DNA from: Haloarcula rubra
GTDB taxonomy: Archaea; Halobacteriota; Halobacteria; Halobacteriales; Haloarculaceae
Length of the DNA stretch: 64,000 bases
Direction of reading: 5' to 3'
Assembly: GCF_019599465.1 (NCBI RefSeq)
Contig: NZ_RKLR01000007.1
Coordinates: 124,001-188,000, forward strand
Shown piece after piece: positions 9,136 to 17,434 of the stretch. Made by a program: the position numbers and the translations under genes. Each line of letters starts with the position of its first letter. Position 1 is the stretch's first letter. The notes below the pieces were generated by a model. The model was not told where the DNA came from and ran no database searches. It saw nothing but the letters and a program-made list of their open reading frames with translations.

Positions 9136-9307
9136 GTCAGTGAAACAGGCGGATGCCTGTCTCGTACGGGGAGAGGCCAATGCGACACTTAAAGCCGTCG
9201 AACCGACACTAGCGGCGGCAGCGGGCGAGGTCGACCACACCAGTTGCTGTTCGCCCTCGGTGTCGGAGAGAAGACCGCAGAACCGATTCGCGGGCGCTCG
9301 TGACCAG

Positions 9308-9796
9308 TTACGCCGCGGCGGCGTCGGCGAACTCGTCGTCGTACTCGCCCTCGTCGATGCGCTTCTTGAACTCGCGGGGGTCGTTGCCCTCGATGGTGAC
9401 GCCCAGCGAGGTGCAGGTGCCGACGACTTCCTTCGCGGCGTTCTTCAGGTCGTACGCGAGGAGGTCGGACTGCTTCTGCTCGGCTATCTGCATGACCTGG
9501 TCGACGGTGAGGTTGGCGACGAACTCCTCGTGTGGCTCGCCGCTCCCGGTGTCGAAGCCGGCCTCGTCCTTGACGAGTTCGGCCGTCGGCGGGACACCGA
9601 CGTCGATGCTGAACGAGCCGTCGTCCTCGTACTCGATGGTGACGGGGACTTCGGTGCCGTCGAACGCCTCTGTCTGGTCGTTTATCTCCTGCACGACTGC
9701 CTGCACGTCCACGGGTGTCGGACCCAGTTCGGGACCGAGGGGCGGGCCAGGGTTGGCCTGCCCGCCAGGGACGAGCACTTCGATAGTTCCAGCCAT
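9308..9796 (-). CDS. rpl11: ribosomal protein L11
   Basis: 162 residues. MAGTIEVLVPGGQANPGPPL carries the conserved PGGxAxPxPPLGP N-terminal motif that contacts the GTPase-associated 23S region. The C-terminal rRNA-binding domain (EVVGTCTSLGVTIEGNDP) is intact, followed by a haloarchaeal acidic/alanine tail. It is separated from L1 by 208 bp with its own signals, matching the separate L11 transcript known in Halobacterium. A TATA element (cctttaaac on the minus strand) lies about 25-33 nt before the ATG. Confidence 0.97.
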   Translation of the reverse strand: MAGTIEVLVPGGQANPGPPLGPELGPTPVDVQAVVQEINDQTEAFDGTEVPVTIEYEDDGSFSIDVGVPPTAELVKDEAGFDTGSGEPHEEFVANLTVDQVMQIAEQKQSDLLAYDLKNAAKEVVGTCTSLGVTIEGNDPREFKKRIDEGEYDDEFADAAAA

Positions 9797-9940
9797 GTAC
9801 GGTCAATCCGTCCCGGCAGTTTAAAGGATTGCGTTTCACCCAGCGCCGCGTGAGGCCCACACACGGTTCCCTGCGCCGACGACCAGCGCTCACGGGGACG
9901 ACCTACAGCAGAACCGTCGTCGCTTCGACCGGCGACCGCA

Positions 9941-10141
9941 TCAGGCGAAGGTCACGCCGTTCATCGCGAGGAAGTCGCCAGCGTCCTTGATTTCGACGGG
10001 TGAGCCGATGATACGGACCTTCGGCCCCTCCTTTCGGACCGTGACCGTGAACCGGCTCTCGAGTTCGTCACGGATGCCGTCGAGCGCACCCGCGGGTAAG
10101 AGAATCTGCGTGCTGTCGCGGAACCGATCAGCACCTGCCAT
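9941..10141 (-). CDS. small conserved haloarchaeal protein (VNG_1110C-like)
   Basis: 66 residues starting MAGADRFRDSTQILLPAGAL. The frame extends far upstream only as an antisense shadow of the DRG GTPase. I place the start at the ATG at 10141. The core VRIIGSPVEIKDAGDFLAMN is distinctive and matches, from memory, a small protein encoded just before rpl11 in other haloarchaea. A compact beta-beta-alpha fold seems likely. Function is unknown; the conserved position suggests a translation-linked role. Confidence 0.72.
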   Translation of the reverse strand: MAGADRFRDSTQILLPAGALDGIRDELESRFTVTVRKEGPKVRIIGSPVEIKDAGDFLAMNGVTFA

Positions 10142-10390
10142 TATCGAAATTTGACGGCGGGCATCGTATAGGTGTGTCGGAATCGTAGAGTCGTCGCTCC
10201 GGACACACTTCCGCCGAATCCGCGACCACGGCGATGGCAGACCCTTTCTCGTCAGTGATACTGTGGCGTCGAGGACAGTCTCCGACCCGAGAGACAGAGT
10301 CGACGTCTGCCCGCCACCCCGGCCCCTAGCACGGGCCTCGTCGGAGAGGGAAGAAAACCTTATTCGGGACGAGGGGCCGACGTACACTTG

Positions 10391-11503
10391 ATGGGGCTCG
10401 AAGAGGAGATACAGGAACTCGAAGACGAGATAGCGGACACGCCCTACAACAAGTCGACAGAGGCCCACATCGGCCGGCTGAAGTCGAAACTCGCCGAGAA
10501 GAAGGAGAAACTCGAACAGCAACAGTCTGGCTCCGGCGGCGGTGGCGGCTACGGCGTCGAGAAGCACGGCGACGCCACCGTCGCACTCGTCGGCTTCCCG
10601 AGCGTCGGGAAATCCACGCTTCTGAACGCCCTGACGAACGCCGAGTCCGAGACTGGGTCCTACGAGTTCACGACGCTGGACGTCTACCCCGGTATGCTCA
10701 AACACAAGGGAGCGAACATCCAGATTCTCGACGTCCCCGGCCTCATCGAGGGCGCGGCCGGTGGTCGCGGTGGCGGCAAAGAGGTCCTCTCTGTCGTCCG
10801 GACGGCGGACCTCATCGTCTTCATGGTCTCCGTCTTCGAGATAGACCAGTACGACCGCCTGCGCGAGGAACTGTACAAGAACAAGATTCGCCTCGACACC
10901 GAGCCCCCGCGGGTGAACATCCGCAAGAAGGCCAAAGACGGACTGACGGTCAACAGCTCTGTCGACCTCGACCTGGACGAGGAGACTGTCAAGAGCGTCC
11001 TCCGCGAACACGGCTACGTCAACGCCGACGTCACCATCGGCGAACAGGTCGACCTCGACAGACTCATCGACGGCGTGATGGACAACCGCGAGTACGTCCC
11101 CTCCATCGTCGCCGTCAACAAGGCCGACCTCATCGAACCGGACTACTTGCCGACGGTCGAGTCGGAACTGGAAGAGCGCGACATAGACCCCGAGGAGGCC
11201 ATCTTCATCAGCGCCGAGGAGGAGAAGGGACTCGACGGCCTGACCGAGCGCATCTGGGACGAACTGGGACTCATCCGTATCTACATGGACAAGCCGGGCC
11301 GCGGCGTCGACTACGAGGAGCCACTCATCCTCCGCGAGGGCGACACCGTCGACGACGCCTGCCGAAAACTCGGCGGGAGCTTCGACGAACGGTTCCGGTT
11401 CGCCCGCGTCACCGGTCCGAGCGCCAAACACGACGAACAACAGGTCGGTCGGGACCACGAATTGGCCGACGAGGACGTCCTCCGGATCGTCGCCCGGAAG
11501 TGA
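10391..11503 (+). CDS. drg: DRG-family GTP-binding protein
   Basis: 370 residues. After an N-terminal coiled region (LKSKLAEKKEKLEQQQ) and a Gly-rich linker, the G domain shows GFPSVGKS (69-76), DVPGLIEGAAGG (about 114) and NKAD (about 243). The C-terminus is a TGS domain (GRGVDYEEPLILREGDTVDD). Archaeal/eukaryal DRG GTPases bind ribosomes or RNA and aid translation. ATG at 10391 is preferred over the TTG just before it. A TATA element (aaaccttattc, 10355-10365) is 26-36 nt upstream, so the mRNA is probably leaderless. Confidence 0.96.
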   Translation: MGLEEEIQELEDEIADTPYNKSTEAHIGRLKSKLAEKKEKLEQQQSGSGGGGGYGVEKHGDATVALVGFPSVGKSTLLNALTNAESETGSYEFTTLDVYPGMLKHKGANIQILDVPGLIEGAAGGRGGGKEVLSVVRTADLIVFMVSVFEIDQYDRLREELYKNKIRLDTEPPRVNIRKKAKDGLTVNSSVDLDLDEETVKSVLREHGYVNADVTIGEQVDLDRLIDGVMDNREYVPSIVAVNKADLIEPDYLPTVESELEERDIDPEEAIFISAEEEKGLDGLTERIWDELGLIRIYMDKPGRGVDYEEPLILREGDTVDDACRKLGGSFDERFRFARVTGPSAKHDEQQVGRDHELADEDVLRIVARK

Positions 11504-11557
11504 CCGTTCACGCGTGCGTGTGCGAAGAGGTAAGTCGATTAGGCCCTGCCCTCCGGT

Positions 11558-12004
11558 ATGGCCGCTGCCCCCCGTCGCCGCCTCGCCGCCGTCTTCGTCG
11601 CCGGCCCCGTCCCGTGGACGATACTCGTCGTCGGCGGTGAACTGACGATGGTGTTCACGGTGGGCTTGTTCAACACGAACCCGCCACAGCTGGTCTCGAT
11701 ATACGACTTCTTCTTCCGGTTCACCGACGGCCTGCCGCCGTTCATCGAGTCGTGGGGGACCGGCGTGGTGCTGTACCTACTCGCACTCGGGAGCGCGCTC
11801 TCGGGCGTCGTCTGGCGAGAAGACCCCCGCATCACGGCGTTCTCGCTGGTCGGTGCCGGACTCACGCAGGTCGGCCTCGCCCTCGGCTTCAACAGACGTA
11901 TCGGCTACGTCGCGCTCCCGGTTGGGACCGTCGTCTTGCTCGTCCTCGCGTGGTGGTACTACTGGCCGTTGCTTCGGCCACCGTCGGCCCCCGCGACGGA
12001 GTGA
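11558..12004 (+). CDS. TIGR04206-type membrane protein encoded near artA
   Basis: 148 residues with four hydrophobic segments (AAVFVAGPVPWTILVVGGEL; VVLYLLALGSALSGVVW; FSLVGAGLTQVGLALGF; TVVLLVLAWWYYWPL). The FFFRFTDGLPPFIESW loop and overall size match a haloarchaeal family defined by its position beside archaeosortase genes. artA is two genes downstream here, which supports the call. It may take part in envelope protein processing, but no activity is known. Confidence 0.75.
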   Translation: MAAAPRRRLAAVFVAGPVPWTILVVGGELTMVFTVGLFNTNPPQLVSIYDFFFRFTDGLPPFIESWGTGVVLYLLALGSALSGVVWREDPRITAFSLVGAGLTQVGLALGFNRRIGYVALPVGTVVLLVLAWWYYWPLLRPPSAPATE

Positions 12005-12083
12005 GCCACCGCCGCCGCGTATGGTTGCGTTTTCCGCGCACCCGTCCCACGGTCCGAGTGTGCTGACGCTCGGCCACACGACG

Positions 12084-12320
12084 ATGCGTATCGGAAACCT
12101 CGCGGCGTCGCTGGAACTGCCGGCCAACCACGACGGGCGCTCGTACACGATGGCCGACGCGCGGGGCCACGTCGCCGTCCGGACCGACGACCTCCACGAG
12201 ACGTGGGCCGAACTGATAGTGCGCGCTGCCGAGGACTACCGTGACCCCGGTAGCTGTGACGACCGGTACGCGTCCACGAAGGATGGCGGCGGGGACGAAG
12301 TCGAAGTCGTGACGAACTGA
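12084..12320 (+). CDS. small conserved haloarchaeal protein (DUF7532-like)
   Basis: 78 residues from the ATG at 12084 (MRIGNLAASLELPANHDGR). An in-frame ATG at 12021 is possible, but its extra 21 residues look non-conserved. The protein is soluble and acidic with the readable core TMADARGHVAVRTDDLHETW and RAAEDYRDPGSC. It lies between the TIGR04206-type gene and artA, an arrangement I recall from other haloarchaea. Function unknown. Confidence 0.65.
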   Translation: MRIGNLAASLELPANHDGRSYTMADARGHVAVRTDDLHETWAELIVRAAEDYRDPGSCDDRYASTKDGGGDEVEVVTN

Positions 12321-12388
12321 CACCGGTCCCGCGTTAGCCTGATTCCCTAGAAGGCAGCACTGCCGACGCGAGTGCGTTCGGCGTGCAC

Positions 12389-12414
12389 ACACCGGTGTAA
12401 CGACAAAGCATATA
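12389..12414 (+). promoter_or_regulatory. artA promoter: palindrome plus TATA box
   Basis: A perfect 10-bp palindrome ACACCGGTGT (12389-12398) lies 10 bp upstream of catata (12409-12414). The TATA element is 27-32 nt before the artA ATG, as expected for a leaderless gene. A palindrome just upstream of TATA/BRE is where haloarchaeal activators bind, but no regulator is known for it. Confidence 0.45.
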
Positions 12415-12440
12415 GGCCGGATTAGCCAACGTAGACACGA

Positions 12441-13445
12441 ATGTCTCTCCCAGTCTTGCAGTCCACCGTGACGTTCGGTGGGTTCAGTTTCGACCCGTTG
12501 GTGTGGTCGGAACCACTGATGTGGCTGGTTCTCGCGGCGTTTCTCGGCAGTGCGGTCCTCCACCAGTTCGAGACGGAGTGGGCGCGCCGGGTCGCCGTCA
12601 CCGGATGGGGGCTGTTCGCAGCGTTCTGGCTGGTCCTCACGCCGCACTTCGTGCTGACACAGAAGAGCGCTATCGAGGGCGTGGGCGGACTCGCCGCGGT
12701 ACCGCTGTCGCTGTACGCGGGCTATCTGCTGTGGAACGGCCGCGACTCGCTGTTCGTCCTGACGCGTGCGGTGGGGCTCATGGGCATCGTCTACGTGCCG
12801 TTCATCACCATCGACCCGCTCAGACAGTGGCTCGTCGAGGTGGTCACCGACCAGACGGCGTTCCTGTTGTCGCTGGTCGGCGTCGACCCCCTCGTCGTCG
12901 ACGGCCTCACTCACGACGGCATCAGAATCGCCACGAAGCAGTACCCCTACGAGAGCACGTTCTGGTTCGACCACGAAGAGGGGCCGATTACGTACAACAT
13001 ACTGCTGGCGTGTACCGGGATGGGGAGCATCTCCATCTTCGCCGGCGGCATCCTCGCCGTGTCGGCGCCGTGGCGGCGGAAACTCCGCACGCTCGCGATG
13101 GCGGTGTCGGTCATCTACGTGCTGAACCTGTTCCGGAACGTGTTCATCGCTATCTCCTTCGGGCAACAACGGATGCAGTGGTTCGAGGGCGTCGTCATGT
13201 CGCTGTTCGGCCTCTCGGACCCGCGGATGGTGTCGTACTACGTCGCGGACCGCATCCTCGCCCAGACGGGGTCGGTCGTGGTACTGGTCGGTATCACGTG
13301 GTTGCTGGTCCGTGAGTTACCCGAGATAACTATCCTCGTCGAGGACCTGCTGTTCCTCGTGACGGGGACGGAGTACGACCTCCAGAGCGCGTTCGACATC
13401 GACGGCGACGGGACGGAGGCGGCCGCGACGCCGAGCGACGACTAG
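12441..13445 (+). CDS. artA: archaeosortase A
   Basis: 334 residues, about eight membrane helices. The exosortase/archaeosortase signature is present: catalytic Cys about 191 in LLACTGMGS, the conserved Arg about 232 in LNLFRNVFI, and a later conserved region EGVVMSLFGLSDPRMVSYYVADR. ArtA cleaves PGF-CTERM tails of surface proteins such as the S-layer glycoprotein and links them to an archaeal lipid. No PGF-CTERM substrate is encoded in this window. The last 4 bp overlap the convergent dph5 stop. Confidence 0.95.
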   Translation: MSLPVLQSTVTFGGFSFDPLVWSEPLMWLVLAAFLGSAVLHQFETEWARRVAVTGWGLFAAFWLVLTPHFVLTQKSAIEGVGGLAAVPLSLYAGYLLWNGRDSLFVLTRAVGLMGIVYVPFITIDPLRQWLVEVVTDQTAFLLSLVGVDPLVVDGLTHDGIRIATKQYPYESTFWFDHEEGPITYNILLACTGMGSISIFAGGILAVSAPWRRKLRTLAMAVSVIYVLNLFRNVFIAISFGQQRMQWFEGVVMSLFGLSDPRMVSYYVADRILAQTGSVVVLVGITWLLVRELPEITILVEDLLFLVTGTEYDLQSAFDIDGDGTEAAATPSDD

Positions 13446-14215
13446 GGCAGGCCGGCGATAGCGTCCAGCGCGTCTTCTTCCATCGGGTGGAGGTCGCCCG
13501 GAATCACCAGTAAGTGCAGTGGGTCGCCGAACGTTCGAGTGGCGAGTTCGGGAAGCGTGTCCGCGACGACCGCCGGGTCGGGACTCCCCGCACGGGCGAC
13601 GACGACGCCGAGCGTCTCGGGGAATTCTTCGGCCAGCAGTCCCGCGGCGTGGTCCGCGGTCATGTAGGTGTCGTCGCTGTCGTCCCAGTGTGGGTCGTCG
13701 ACCTTGATGTCGAGGTAGACCAGCGTGTGGAGGTCCCGGGACCGGTTGTCCTCGATAGTCGCGACGACGCTGTCGGGGACGCCGTCCCCACCGTGGGCCT
13801 GTTCGAACGGGAGCGTCGTCGCCTTGCCGAAGCGGTAGTTCTGGAGGCCGGTCAGAGACCCGGCGGCCGTCTGTGCCGTCGTGCCGTGGACGACGCGCGT
13901 CTCGATGCCGCGTTCCTCGGCGCGCAGGCGGAGGTCGGTGTGGGTCGTCGAGACCATCGTGTCGCCGGCGGTCAGGAACACCACGTCGTCGGTTTCGGCA
14001 GCGTCGAGGACCGGCCCGGGGTCCCGTTCGACGCCGGCCCGGTCGCGGACCTCGATGGTCGTGTCGTGGTACTCTTCCAGCGCTTCGAGGTCGGTACCGA
14101 CCAGTCGACTGGTGTAGAACTCCGCGAAGACGCGGTCCGCGTCCCGTATGGCGTCCCGCCCGGCGACGGTGACCGAGCGCTCGTCGTAGAGGCCGAGGCC
14201 GACGAAAGTGAGCAT
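13442..14215 (-). CDS. dph5: diphthine synthase (methyltransferase)
   Basis: 257 residues. MLTFVGLGLYDERSVTVAG is the canonical start of Dph5, a class III SAM methyltransferase. FLTAGDTMVSTTHTDLRLRA and QNYRFGKATTLPF complete the fold. It makes the multiple methylations on the modified His of EF2 in diphthamide synthesis. ATG at 14215 is the only start giving the conserved N-terminus. It is divergent from the trm5 gene, with 75 bp between. Confidence 0.97.
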   Translation of the reverse strand: MLTFVGLGLYDERSVTVAGRDAIRDADRVFAEFYTSRLVGTDLEALEEYHDTTIEVRDRAGVERDPGPVLDAAETDDVVFLTAGDTMVSTTHTDLRLRAEERGIETRVVHGTTAQTAAGSLTGLQNYRFGKATTLPFEQAHGGDGVPDSVVATIEDNRSRDLHTLVYLDIKVDDPHWDDSDDTYMTADHAAGLLAEEFPETLGVVVARAGSPDPAVVADTLPELATRTFGDPLHLLVIPGDLHPMEEDALDAIAGLP

Positions 14216-14290
14216 ACCCTGCGTCGGTCGTCGCCGGGGATAAAGGACGCGAAGCGTCAGGCTTACCGCCGCTGGTCGGGGAGAGAGCGT

Positions 14291-15271
14291 ATGGGCGTTC
14301 CCTGCGTTCGCGTCGCGCGCGAGGACGGCGAGGCGACTCGCCAGCGGTTGGCCGAGTCCGGCCTCGTCGACGACGGGTACGACATCACGGTCGAAGACGG
14401 GTCGCTGTACGTCCCAGTCACCGACCCGACGGCCGTGCCCGAGGACCTCTCGGTCGTCGAGTTCGACGCGCCGGTCCGCGAGGGCCAGACGATGCCGGCG
14501 GACGTCCTCGGGTTCGACCCGAGTTACGAGCGCATCGGGGACATCGTCATCGTCGACGAGGACGACCCGGCGAGAGCCCGGGAGATAGCGGCCGCCATCG
14601 TCGACTCGGACCTGCCGGTCGAGGGCGTCCTGAACCGCGCCTCGAAGATAAAGGGCGAACAGCGGGTCCGGGACTGGGAGGTACTGGCCGGCGACACGAC
14701 CGAAGTCGTCCACCGCGAGTACGGCTGTGCCTTCGAACTGGACCTCGCGGAAGTGTACTTCTCGCCCCGTCTCGCGACCGAACGCCACCGCGTCGTCGAA
14801 CAGGTCCACGAGGGCGAACAGGCCTTCGACATGTTCGCTGGCGTCGGCCCGTTCGTGGTTCCGTTCGCGAAGCGCGGCGCGACGTGCGTCGGGACGGACA
14901 TCAACGAGGCGGCCGTCGAGTACCTCCGCCGGAACGCCGAGCGAAACGGCGTCGCGGACCGCGTGACGGCCATCTGTGGCGACGTCCGCGACATCGCGGC
15001 CGACTACGAGGGGTGGGCCGACCGTATCGTGATGAACCTGCCCCACAGCGCCGACGAGTTCCTCGACACCGCGGTCAGACTGGCCGGCGACGACTGTACG
15101 CTCCACTACTACGACATCCAACCCGACGAGGACCTGTACGGGCCGGGCGAGCGGGCGATTCGGGCGGCGGCCGGCCCCGAGTACGACGTGACCGTCGAGA
15201 CGCGGCGGGCCGTCCGCTCGTACGCCCCCGGCGAGCAGAACGTCGTGTTGGACGTCCGACTTCGGCGCTGA
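14291..15271 (+). CDS. trm5: tRNA (guanine-37-N1) methyltransferase, Trm5 family
   Basis: 326 residues. It has the N-terminal domain 1 (MGVPCVRVAREDGEATRQRL), linker domain with VVHREYGCAFELDLAEVYFS, and class I SAM domain with FDMFAGVGPFVVPFAKRG and the catalytic MNLPHSADEF. The product m1G37 prevents +1 frameshifting and precedes wyosine synthesis. Length fits Trm5b-type archaeal enzymes. Start ATG at 14291 gives the conserved Cys near the N-terminus. Confidence 0.93.
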   Translation: MGVPCVRVAREDGEATRQRLAESGLVDDGYDITVEDGSLYVPVTDPTAVPEDLSVVEFDAPVREGQTMPADVLGFDPSYERIGDIVIVDEDDPARAREIAAAIVDSDLPVEGVLNRASKIKGEQRVRDWEVLAGDTTEVVHREYGCAFELDLAEVYFSPRLATERHRVVEQVHEGEQAFDMFAGVGPFVVPFAKRGATCVGTDINEAAVEYLRRNAERNGVADRVTAICGDVRDIAADYEGWADRIVMNLPHSADEFLDTAVRLAGDDCTLHYYDIQPDEDLYGPGERAIRAAAGPEYDVTVETRRAVRSYAPGEQNVVLDVRLRR

Positions 15272-15341
15272 CCGACGGTTCGTGCCCGTCTGGGTGACGA
15301 ACAGTTATGTGGGTCCGGCAGGTGATGCGAACTAGCGACAG

Positions 15342-15593
15342 ATGGGTGTGAGCGCGGCCGACGACATCGACGTACGTGACATCTCGCCCACGGCGTGGCG
15401 ACTACTCCGCGTCGCGGCCGGGTTCGGACAGCGAGAGGTCGAGACGGAAGTCGACGACATCATGCAGGCACACGTCTCGATGCTGGAGAGCGACACGCGA
15501 AGCCTCTCGGAGGCGCGACTCGAGGACCTGTTCGAACTGTACCGCGCCGAGATTACCGACGAGCAACTGTGCGTGCTGGTGGAGAACTTCTGA
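15342..15593 (+). CDS. small helix-turn-helix protein
   Basis: 83 residues. DISPTAWRLLRVAAGFGQREV followed by DDIMQAHVSMLESDTRSLS reads as an all-helical Xre/Cro-type HTH with a C-terminal helix pair (LEDLFELYRAEITDEQLCVL). This is a haloarchaeal family of short DNA-binding proteins. It sits between trm5 and the SLC13 transporter on the same strand, 61 bp before the latter, so it may regulate that transporter. That link is inference. Confidence 0.72.
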   Translation: MGVSAADDIDVRDISPTAWRLLRVAAGFGQREVETEVDDIMQAHVSMLESDTRSLSEARLEDLFELYRAEITDEQLCVLVENF

Positions 15594-15654
15594 CAATGAC
15601 GGGGGTACACACGCGGGAGACGAACGGGACAGTGACGCGAGACCGGTGTGAGCG

Positions 15655-17214
15655 GTGGTGGTGGCCGTGACGTGGAACGGACACGCGAGGCCCCGGCGTC
15701 TCGTCGTGGCGCTGGTCACCGCTGGCGTCGTCACGGCACTGGTCGCCACGGCGCCGACGCCGACGGGACTCGACCCGGCCGCACAGTACGCGCTGGCGAC
15801 GATGGCACTCGCGGCCATCCTCTGGGTCACGAAGGCGCTGCCTCTGCCCGTGACGGCGTTGCTCATCCCCGTCGCGTTGACCACCTTCGGCATCTACGAC
15901 TCGATGGAACGGGCGCTGTCGGGGTTCGCCGACCCGCTCATCTTCCTCTTCATCGCGGGGTTCATGCTGGCGAAGGCGCTCCAGACCCACAACATCGACC
16001 GCCGACTGGCGCTCACCCTCATCAACCGGATGGGGCGGTCGCCGCGCCTGCTCATACTGGCCATCATGCTGGCGACGGCGTTCATGTCGATGTGGGTGTC
16101 CAACACCGCGACGACGGCGATGATGACGCCCGTCGCACTCGGCGTCCTCGCGCAAGTGGTCGGCCGTGAGTCTCCCGAGGGCGAAGTGTCGAACATGCGC
16201 GTGGCGACGCTGCTGGGGACGGCCTACGCCGCGAGCGTCGGCGGGGTCGGGACGCTCATCGGGACGCCGCCCAACGTCGTGGCCGTCGCCTTCCTCGACA
16301 GGCTTGTCGGCGTCGAGATATCCTTCGCCCAGTGGCTGGCCGTCGGCCTCCCGATAGTCGCCGTCACCCTGCCGCTGACGTGGTACGTCCTGACGTTCTG
16401 GCTGTACCCCCCGGAGATAGACAGCGTGCAGGGCGCACAGGAGCAGGCCGCGACGTACCTCGAGGAGGAGGGCGACCTGTCCCCTCGTGGTCGGCGCGCC
16501 GCCGTCATCTTCGCCGTCACGGCTGGACTGTGGATACTCGGCGGCCTCGGCTTCCTGTTCGAGGGCGTCCTGCCGGACCCGTGGTTCGTGACGCTGTTCG
16601 GTGGTGAGGGCGAGAGCGTCTTCGGCCTCACTGGCCACCGTGGCATCCTCTACTTCGTCGTCGTCGGACTGCTGGCCATCCCCGCGCTGGTGCTCTCGGA
16701 CGCCGACGACTGGGAGAACCTCGTCGACATCGACTGGGGGACCATCGTGCTGTTCGGCGGCGGCATCTCGCTGGCCGACGCGCTGGCCGAGACCGAGGCG
16801 ACGAACTGGCTGGCACGGAGCGTCTTCGACGCCGTCGTCGGCGCACCGCTGGTGCTGGTCGTCCTCGCCGTGGTCGTCTTCACGGTCCTCGTCACCGAAC
16901 TCTCCTCGAACACGGCGACGACGACTATCCTCGCGCCGATTCTCATCGGACTGGGGAGCGTCCTCGCCGGGACGCTCGGCGTCGACCCGGTCCCGGCGGC
17001 GGTGTTCCTCACGGTGACGGGCGCTATCGCGGCCAGTTTCGCGTTCGCGCTCCCGGTCGCGACGCCGCCCAACGCCATCGTCTTCGGGAGCGGCCATCTC
17101 GAACAGCGCGACATGATACGTGCCGGCGTCGTCCTGAACGTGCTGATGACCATCGTGCTCACCATGTTGCTCGTCGTCTTCTTCTCGGTGCTCTGGCCGA
17201 ACGTCCTCTGGTGA
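15655..17214 (+). CDS. SLC13/DASS-family anion transporter
   Basis: 519 residues from GTG at 15655 (other GTG codons follow within 12 nt, so the start is approximate). It is polytopic, with the two DASS sodium/substrate hairpin motifs SNTATTAMM (about 145) and SNTATTTIL (about 420), and the proline-containing GGVGTLIGTPPNVVAVAF and ALPVATPPNAIVFG. The family imports di/tricarboxylates, sulfate or phosphate with Na+, and the exact substrate cannot be read. A small HTH gene precedes it. Confidence 0.9.
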   Translation: MVVAVTWNGHARPRRLVVALVTAGVVTALVATAPTPTGLDPAAQYALATMALAAILWVTKALPLPVTALLIPVALTTFGIYDSMERALSGFADPLIFLFIAGFMLAKALQTHNIDRRLALTLINRMGRSPRLLILAIMLATAFMSMWVSNTATTAMMTPVALGVLAQVVGRESPEGEVSNMRVATLLGTAYAASVGGVGTLIGTPPNVVAVAFLDRLVGVEISFAQWLAVGLPIVAVTLPLTWYVLTFWLYPPEIDSVQGAQEQAATYLEEEGDLSPRGRRAAVIFAVTAGLWILGGLGFLFEGVLPDPWFVTLFGGEGESVFGLTGHRGILYFVVVGLLAIPALVLSDADDWENLVDIDWGTIVLFGGGISLADALAETEATNWLARSVFDAVVGAPLVLVVLAVVVFTVLVTELSSNTATTTILAPILIGLGSVLAGTLGVDPVPAAVFLTVTGAIAASFAFALPVATPPNAIVFGSGHLEQRDMIRAGVVLNVLMTIVLTMLLVVFFSVLWPNVLW

Positions 17215-17360
17215 GTACTCGACAGGTTGGTGCGCCCCCTCCGTGTCTGCGACCGGCCGTCGAACAGGTCGTGTGTAGTTACGCAGACCCCACTCCAGAC
17301 GGCTGGAAAGCCGCCGTTCCGAGTGACTCCTTCTTATCGAAACCCTGCGGACGAACAATC

Positions 17361-17421
17361 CTTAATGTTTAATAGGCCGTGTCACATTGGCCCGTACAGA
17401 GCGTGTATCATTGATACACGC
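17361..17421 (+). promoter_or_regulatory. liv operon promoter with perfect palindromic operator
   Basis: An AT-rich element (cttaatgtttaatag, 17361-17375) is the only good TATA region. Downstream, GCGTGTATCA (17401-17410), a single T, then TGATACACGC (17412-17421) form a perfect 21-bp inverted repeat ending 13 nt before the ATG at 17435. Given the TATA position, the palindrome would lie at or just after the transcription start, where a repressor blocks initiation. The regulator is unknown; an Lrp/AsnC or TrmB-type protein would fit the amino-acid uptake context. Confidence 0.7.
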
Positions 17422-17434
17422 CACTAACAAACCC

